Source: a virus. Taken from it: a DNA stretch of 26,101 bases. Shown here one piece after another: positions 22,073 through 26,101 of the stretch. The translations under genes were made by a program, and so were the position numbers. The DNA lies in IMG/VR virus record IMGVR_UViG_3300030419_002465, positions 1 through 26,101 of that record. One strand, 5' to 3'. Numbering within the stretch: position 1 is the stretch's first letter; every line of letters starts with the position of its first letter. The notes beneath the pieces are model-generated. The model was not told where the DNA came from and ran no database searches. It saw only the letters and a program-made list of their open reading frames with translations.

Positions 22073-22910
22073 TAACATTGGTAGTCTGGGAAGACTAGGA
22101 AATCAAATGTTTGAGTATGCTGCACTACGTGGTATTGCGGCTTATCGTGGATTTGATTGGTGTATTCCCCCAATTAATCAAAAGGGGATAGAAAATTACA
22201 GTCTTCATGAATGTTTTAAACTATCACCTGATGTCAGGTATAGTATTCTTCATGGTACATCATATGTGCAAGAAAGATTTTTTCATTTTGATGAGGAAAT
22301 ATTGACACGTTGTCCAAACAATGTAAGTCTTCATGGGTTCTTTCAATCCTGGAGATACTTTGATAATGTTCAAGATGAAATCAGAAAGGATTTTACTTTT
22401 CATGATTCGCATTTGAATCCATGTAAAGAGATGATGGAAGAACTTGAAGGACAAGAACCTATTATGCTTCATGTCCGTAGAGGAGATCCTAATCTTACAG
22501 ATCCTCGTGGATTTAAATGGTCCTATACTCAGTGTGGTTCAATGCATCCCGTGCAACCTATAGAGTATTATGAGAAGGCTCTGTCTAAGTTTGATAAGAA
22601 CCAACCAGTTATTGTATTTTCTGATTCAATGGATTGGGTTAAAGAACAGGAGTTCTTTTCTGGAGATAGATTTTTGCTTTCTGAACCAGTAGATAAATAT
22701 GAAGATGGATCCTTTACCCCTTATGCAGATCTATGCTTGATGTCTTTGTGTTCTCATGCTATTATTGCTAATAGTTCTATGAGTTGGTGGGGTGCATGGT
22801 TGATTTCTAATCCAAATAAGAAAGTAATCGCACCTAAGATGTGGTTTGGCCCTGACTACGCAGATAAGGATACTAAAGACCTTTATTGTCCCGATTGGAT
22901 TTTACTATGA
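22059..22910 (+). CDS. GT11 alpha-1,2-fucosyltransferase-like
   Basis: A 283-residue GT11 enzyme: GRLGNQMFEYAALRGIA (11-27), HVRRGDPN (138-145), QEFFSGDRFLLSE, and ANSSMSWWGAW. It shares these and the GFDWCIPP stretch with the protein at 19037, so the two are paralogues that arose by duplication or separate acquisition. ATG 22059, with GGAGGA (22044-22049) upstream, is preferred over the TTG at 22014. The donor is a GDP-L-sugar; the linkage is unknown. Confidence 0.8.
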   Translation: MLAFNNIGSLGRLGNQMFEYAALRGIAAYRGFDWCIPPINQKGIENYSLHECFKLSPDVRYSILHGTSYVQERFFHFDEEILTRCPNNVSLHGFFQSWRYFDNVQDEIRKDFTFHDSHLNPCKEMMEELEGQEPIMLHVRRGDPNLTDPRGFKWSYTQCGSMHPVQPIEYYEKALSKFDKNQPVIVFSDSMDWVKEQEFFSGDRFLLSEPVDKYEDGSFTPYADLCLMSLCSHAIIANSSMSWWGAWLISNPNKKVIAPKMWFGPDYADKDTKDLYCPDWILL

Positions 22911-23692
22911 ACAGAATAGAAGATTATTCAAAATTAAAATTGGAAATTGATCGATGGTTGAAAGATTATTATTACTTTCATGCCATCAATGCCTTTGTAG
23001 TAGGAGTATCAGGTGGAATTGATTCTGCCGTAGTGTCTACTCTTTGTGCTGAGACAGGATTACCCACATATGTGGTGTCTATGCCATTAATGTCAAGTAT
23101 GGAAACAGATAAATTATCTGATGGACATACTAAATGGCTGGAAGAGAAATATGATAATGTAGAGAGGGTACGAGTAGAATTATCTGGTGCATATGATCAT
23201 TTCCTTCATTGTATAGAATGGTGGAATGATGTAACAAGAAATAATAAAAAAGAATTTACTAATAATGATCTAGCAAATGCGAATACAAAGTCAAGGTTAA
23301 GAATGATTACTTTATATCAGATTGCTGGTGTAAAGGGTGGTATTGTAGTTGGAACAGGTAACAAGGTAGAGGATTATGGAATCGGTTTTTATACTAAGTA
23401 TGGTGACGGCGCTGTGGATATTGCTCCCATTGCTGACCTCTATAAGACGGAAGTCTGGGAACTCGGACGACACCTCGGAGTGAGTGAGGATATTATTGCT
23501 GCAAAACCAACAGATGGTTTGTGGGATGATAAGAGAACAGATGAGGATCAAATAGGTGCTTCTTATGCTGATCTAGAAGAAGCAATGGAGAATGGAACAG
23601 GCCCTGCAGTTAATATCCTTAAGGAATATAATGAAAAGAATAGACATAAAATGGAACCTATACCAACATTCAAACTAGGAGAAAAGACATGA
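22907..23692 (+). CDS. nadE: NH3-dependent NAD synthetase-like
   Basis: A 261-residue ATP-pyrophosphatase-fold enzyme. GVSGGIDSAVVS (33-44) is the P-loop, NTKSRLRMITLYQIA and GTGNKVEDYGIGFYTKYGDG are NadE blocks, and IAPIADLYKTEVWELG closes the core. There is no N-terminal glutaminase domain, so ammonia would be the nitrogen source. It would form NAD from deamido-NAD. In this cluster it may supply the cofactor for the several SDR enzymes and the UDP-sugar dehydrogenase, or be a diverged amide-forming enzyme acting on a sugar acid. ATG 22907 (ATGA overlap) is favoured over the TTG at 22886. Confidence 0.8.
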   Translation: MNRIEDYSKLKLEIDRWLKDYYYFHAINAFVVGVSGGIDSAVVSTLCAETGLPTYVVSMPLMSSMETDKLSDGHTKWLEEKYDNVERVRVELSGAYDHFLHCIEWWNDVTRNNKKEFTNNDLANANTKSRLRMITLYQIAGVKGGIVVGTGNKVEDYGIGFYTKYGDGAVDIAPIADLYKTEVWELGRHLGVSEDIIAAKPTDGLWDDKRTDEDQIGASYADLEEAMENGTGPAVNILKEYNEKNRHKMEPIPTFKLGEKT

Positions 23693-23787
23693 CAGAAAAT
23701 GTAATGACATGGGTTGCATTAATTATTGCCTCATTTGTAATAACTTCAACTCAGTTTAAAATTATTGATTGGTTCACAAAAAAATAA
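23689..23787 (+). CDS. 32-residue membrane peptide
   Basis: A very short ORF coupled by ATGA to the end of nadE and ending 13 bases before the next ATG, so the spacing fits a real gene. The product is MTENVMTW, a hydrophobic helix VALIIASFVITS, and a basic/aromatic tail ending in FTKK. This is the layout of a single-pass membrane micropeptide with the positive end inside. Function unknown. Confidence 0.55.
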   Translation: MTENVMTWVALIIASFVITSTQFKIIDWFTKK

Positions 23788-23800
23788 AACTGGAGAAAAT

Positions 23801-25015
23801 ATGATGCCACTAGTTGATCTTGATGCTTTGGATAACTTTGTAGAAACCGATAAACCAAAGATTGGTATTATTGGAGCAGGAAGACTTGGAATTTGTTTTG
23901 CTTTGCTTTGTGATAAAGCAGGGTATGATGTAATGGTGTCTGATATTCGTGAAGATTATGTGAAAAATCTTCAGAATAAAAAGATTAGTACTAATGAACC
24001 AGGAGTAGAAGAATTACTACAGACATCTAATATTAAAGCAACTACTTCTAATGAAGAAGTTATAAAGTATGCTGATGTCATTTATACTCTTGTTGCTACT
24101 CCATCAACACCAGAAGGTGACTATGATGTAAGTGCAGTTGATAATGTGGTGGGTGATATATCAAAGGCAGGATGGGCCACATGTGGGCCAAATGGTTCTG
24201 GAATGACGGGTAAAGCATTTGTTGTTGGATGTACTACTAACCCAGGTGATTGTGATAGGTGGGCAAAGAAATTAGAGGATGATGGTGTAGATGTTTATTA
24301 TAATCCAGAGTTCATAGCACAAGGATCTATCATTAAAGATCTTCAGAATGCTGATATGGTATTAGTTGGTGGGTATGGACATCATATTCCTCTCATAGAG
24401 AAGATTTATAATAATATTCAGATTATAGAACCATCTATTCATTTTATGAGTACGACTGCTGCTGAACTTGTTAAGTTGGCAGTTAATTGTTTTCTTACTA
24501 CGAAGATTAGTTACGCCAATATGGTTGGTGAAGTAATGACTAGGGCTGGATTGGGAGATGAAATTAAGAATGTTTTGGATGCCATTGGTGGTGATAGTAG
24601 AGTTGGGAAAAAATATTTAAATTATGGATATGGTTTTGGTGGCCCATGTTTACCTAGAGATAATCGTGCATTTGCTGCATATGCAAAGAAGGTTGGATTG
24701 AATTATAATTTAGGAGAGACTACAGATAATTTTAATGAAGAGCATTCTAAATTCTTATGTGAATATTTCTGCCATAAAAACTTACAAGGACTTCCTTTTT
24801 ACTTTGATTATGTGTCTTATAAGAAAGGAACTGATATACTAACTGAAAGTCAACAGTTACGTTTGTGTACTGATCTTTTGGATCTAGGATACACAGTTTA
24901 TGTAAATGATATTTCTGCAATTGTTAACCAACTTGAATATGATTTCTCTATAAAATATAAGGATAGAGTAAAGTTTGAAGAACCCACAGAACAAGTGTAT
25001 CGAATTGATCTATGA
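23801..25015 (+). CDS. UDP-glucose 6-dehydrogenase-like
   Basis: A 404-residue nucleotide-sugar dehydrogenase. IGIIGAGRLGICFAL is the NAD-binding motif, VATPSTPEGDYDVSAV and YNPEFIAQGS are the UGD-family blocks, ELVKLAVNCFLTTKISYAN is the central substrate helix, and GYGFGGPCLPRD carries the catalytic Cys (residue 283). UDP-glucose is the usual substrate, giving UDP-glucuronate with two NAD reduced; other UDP sugars are possible. The C-terminal domain (FYFDYVSYKKGTD) is shorter and more diverged. GGAGA (23792-23796) precedes ATG 23801; ATG 23804 is also possible. Confidence 0.8.
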   Translation: MMPLVDLDALDNFVETDKPKIGIIGAGRLGICFALLCDKAGYDVMVSDIREDYVKNLQNKKISTNEPGVEELLQTSNIKATTSNEEVIKYADVIYTLVATPSTPEGDYDVSAVDNVVGDISKAGWATCGPNGSGMTGKAFVVGCTTNPGDCDRWAKKLEDDGVDVYYNPEFIAQGSIIKDLQNADMVLVGGYGHHIPLIEKIYNNIQIIEPSIHFMSTTAAELVKLAVNCFLTTKISYANMVGEVMTRAGLGDEIKNVLDAIGGDSRVGKKYLNYGYGFGGPCLPRDNRAFAAYAKKVGLNYNLGETTDNFNEEHSKFLCEYFCHKNLQGLPFYFDYVSYKKGTDILTESQQLRLCTDLLDLGYTVYVNDISAIVNQLEYDFSIKYKDRVKFEEPTEQVYRIDL

Positions 25016-25842
25016 CAGACCTTTTAGATAGAAATAAAGCAGCATTTAAGCTTGCTAATATTGGGCCCATTTATTGTATCAATCTCGATGGACAACCAGA
25101 GAGATGGGAACATATGGAAACTCAGTTTAAGCACTGGGAAATAAAAAATTATACTCGTGTCTCTGCATATGATGGTAGAGAAGATGATTTAAGTCATATC
25201 ATTACAGGAAGATATCCTGATATGATGACACCTGGTGAGATTGGATGTACTACATCTCATCTTAAAGCAATGAGAATGTTCTTGGAGACTGATGAACCTT
25301 ATGCAGTCATGATGGAAGATGATTGTAGTTTAGAATTGGTAAGGTGTTGGGGATTTACTTGGGCAGATTTTTATGCACACATTCCATATGATTGGGATGT
25401 TGTACAGATTTCTATTATTTGTACAGGAGATATACATGTTAAACTTCATAAGAGATTTATAAATGATTTTTCCACTGCATGTTATTTAATTACACGACAT
25501 CATGCAGAAAAATTGGTTAAGTTTCATTGTAGAGGAGATAAGTATAAGTTGGATCAAGGAGCTAAACCACGTCCTGTAGCAGATGATCTGATTTATAATT
25601 CTGGTAATACCTATGCTATTCCTTTACTTTTATATCGTACAGAATTAGGATCTTCTATTCATCCGGAACATATTGATGCATTTCATAAAGGAAATTATGA
25701 GGCACAATCTACGTATTGGAATCAGAATGGAGCAAATATCGATATAAAAGAACAGATGGATTATGATCCTTACTTGGGACGGATAACCGAAAACACTCTA
25801 GCGCAAAGAATGCAAGAAGAGCAGGAACAACACCAGGGATAG
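25012..25842 (+). CDS. Family 25 (LPS-type) glycosyltransferase
   Basis: A 276-residue GT25 protein: YCINLDGQPERWEHM (21-35), a GEIGCTTSHLKAMRMF block (75-90), AVMMEDDCSL (98-107) with Glu102-Asp103-Asp104 as the metal motif, and STACYLITRHHAEKL. GT25 includes LOS galactosyltransferases such as LgtB and LpsA, and collagen galactosyltransferases. It is the last gene of the cluster, linked to the dehydrogenase by ATGA. The likely donor is UDP-galactose, which the GalE-like enzyme could help provide. Confidence 0.8.
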   Translation: MTDLLDRNKAAFKLANIGPIYCINLDGQPERWEHMETQFKHWEIKNYTRVSAYDGREDDLSHIITGRYPDMMTPGEIGCTTSHLKAMRMFLETDEPYAVMMEDDCSLELVRCWGFTWADFYAHIPYDWDVVQISIICTGDIHVKLHKRFINDFSTACYLITRHHAEKLVKFHCRGDKYKLDQGAKPRPVADDLIYNSGNTYAIPLLLYRTELGSSIHPEHIDAFHKGNYEAQSTYWNQNGANIDIKEQMDYDPYLGRITENTLAQRMQEEQEQHQG

Positions 25843-25844
25843 TG

Positions 25845-25874
25845 TTGACAAATAATTTCGATGTATGTTACACT
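25845..25874 (+). promoter_or_regulatory. Sigma-70-like promoter
   Basis: A consensus TTGACA (25845-25850) lies just after the last cluster stop codon. An 18-base spacer leads to TACACT (25869-25874), a four-of-six -10 match. Transcription would begin near 25881 and run through the palindrome and the leader into the next gene. Confidence 0.5.
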
Positions 25875-25885
25875 GTATGAACAAC

Positions 25886-25899
25886 TGTCACATGTGACA
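25886..25899 (+). promoter_or_regulatory. 14-bp perfect palindrome, possible operator
   Basis: TGTCACATGTGACA is a perfect inverted repeat placed just after the expected start point of the sigma-70-like promoter and five bases before the late promoter. It could be a dimeric regulator site or the first hairpin of the transcript. No known regulator consensus fits clearly. Confidence 0.4.
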
Positions 25900-25903
25900 C
25901 TTG

Positions 25904-25911
25904 TATAAATA
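25904..25911 (+). promoter_or_regulatory. T4-type late promoter
   Basis: A perfect TATAAATA, 118 bases upstream of the ATG at 26029, so the late transcript carries an unusually long leader. With the upstream sigma-70-like promoter, the exported-protein gene could be expressed both early and late. Confidence 0.6.
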
Positions 25912-25944
25912 ACTTTACATAACAAAGGCCCGAAAGAATCGTAC

Positions 25945-26002
25945 CCTGCGTAGAATGTACACAGTCCCATGTCGAGGGACTTATCATCCGCAGGATTTTT
26001 TT
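25945..26002 (+). terminator. Two-stem leader structure with T tract (terminator or attenuator)
   Basis: An outer stem CCTGCG/CGCAGG (25945-25950 with 25989-25994) encloses a hairpin AGTCCC/GGGACT (25963-25968 with 25976-25981, seven-base loop) and is followed by A and seven T (25996-26002). It could end transcripts from the glycan cluster or the two promoters just upstream, or act as an attenuator or small RNA. There is no tRNA-like cloverleaf. Confidence 0.5.
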
Positions 26003-26028
26003 ATTCTTGCGAGACACTCTAAAGAAAA

Positions 26029-26101
26029 ATGTTTAAACCTCTTATAGCAGCTGTTGCAGCTGCACCTCTATTCGCTGGCGCTGCTTTTGCAGGTCCTTAC
26101 G
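26029..26101 (+). CDS. Exported protein, N-terminus only
   Basis: The first 24 codons of a gene that continues beyond the window. The start MFKPLIAAVAAAPLFAGAAF is a clear Sec signal peptide: a short basic n-region, an Ala/Leu-rich core, and an AFA-G cleavage site before GPY. Phage-encoded exported proteins are uncommon; a product of this type may reach the periplasm or outer membrane of the host. The mature part cannot be judged. It is preceded by two promoters and a structured leader, and only a weak AAAGAA ribosome site. Confidence 0.7.
   Translation, partial: MFKPLIAAVAAAPLFAGAAFAGPY

Noticed and set aside
4508-25842. Host O-antigen island rather than phage DNA
   Set aside because: The block is flanked on both sides by phage late promoters and small phage-like genes, lacks Wzx/Wzy-type genes, and has the extreme gene overlap typical of phages. 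The possibility is not fully excluded from sequence alone.
25886-25899. CRP- or NtcA-type binding site
   Set aside because: The palindrome has the CRP half-sites inside out (TCACA...TGTGA order) and does not fit GTA-N8-TAC, so no known regulator is assigned.
25945-25994. tRNA gene in the leader, suggested by the 5-6 bp stems and seven-base loop
   Set aside because: There is no acceptor stem of 7 bp, no D-arm, and no TTCRANY-type T-loop on either strand.
1-26101. CRISPR array, insertion sequence or integrase attachment site
   Set aside because: No regularly spaced repeats, transposase, terminal inverted repeats or integrase gene were seen.

Overview
The window looks like part of a T4-like cyanomyovirus genome (phage of marine Synechococcus or Prochlorococcus). 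The reasons are: all genes on one strand, packed with ATGA-type overlaps; many short acidic ORFs; a DUF2997 + DUF1257 (Ycf35-like) gene pair known from cyanobacteria, plastids and cyanophages; a Seg-like GIY-YIG endonuclease of the type common in cyanomyoviruses; and exact or near-exact T4-type late promoters (NATAAATA). No phage hallmark gene (capsid, tail, terminase, polymerase) lies inside the window, so this assignment is an inference.

Region 1 (1-4440) holds 16 small genes. Most are conserved-hypothetical in style. They include the endonuclease, a Cys-rich probable zinc-ribbon protein, three small membrane proteins, a Phd/YefM-like orphan antitoxin, the DUF2997/DUF1257 pair, a coiled-coil protein and a Cys-rich membrane-anchored protein. 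It contains one host-type sigma-70 promoter (2708-2736) and three late promoters (3200, 3843, 4142). It ends in an intrinsic terminator (4447-4476) whose stem and loop also hold the -35 box of the next promoter.

Region 2 (4508-25842) is a 21.3-kb block of 27 same-strand genes, nearly all overlapping, devoted to glycan synthesis. Nucleotide-sugar enzymes: a GDP-mannose 3,5-epimerase-like protein, a GalE-like epimerase, RmlB, RmlC, two further SDR enzymes, an E1/RfbH/SpnQ-like PMP and iron-sulfur 3-dehydratase, a UDP-glucose dehydrogenase-like enzyme and a TagD-like cytidylyltransferase. Transferases: four GT11/O-fucosyltransferase-like proteins, GT17, exostosin-like, DUF3431-like, DUF5672-like, GT2, a chondroitin-synthase-like GT-A and GT25. 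Modifiers: two Methyltransf_24-like and two FkbM-like methyltransferases and a 2-oxoglutarate/Fe(II) oxygenase. There is also a nadE-type NAD synthetase and a 32-residue membrane peptide. I see no RmlA, no GDP-fucose pathway (GMD/FCL), no flippase, polymerase, ABC exporter or initiating transferase. The cluster therefore probably draws on host precursors and either remodels host LPS or decorates virion proteins. A strong sigma-70 promoter starts the block, and a second one (15571-15599) lies in its one sizeable intergenic gap, just before the E1-like gene.

Region 3 (25843-26101) is a 186-base leader with a sigma-70-like promoter, a 14-bp perfect palindrome, a perfect late promoter and a two-stem RNA structure followed by seven T. 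After it comes the start of a gene for an exported protein, cut by the window end.
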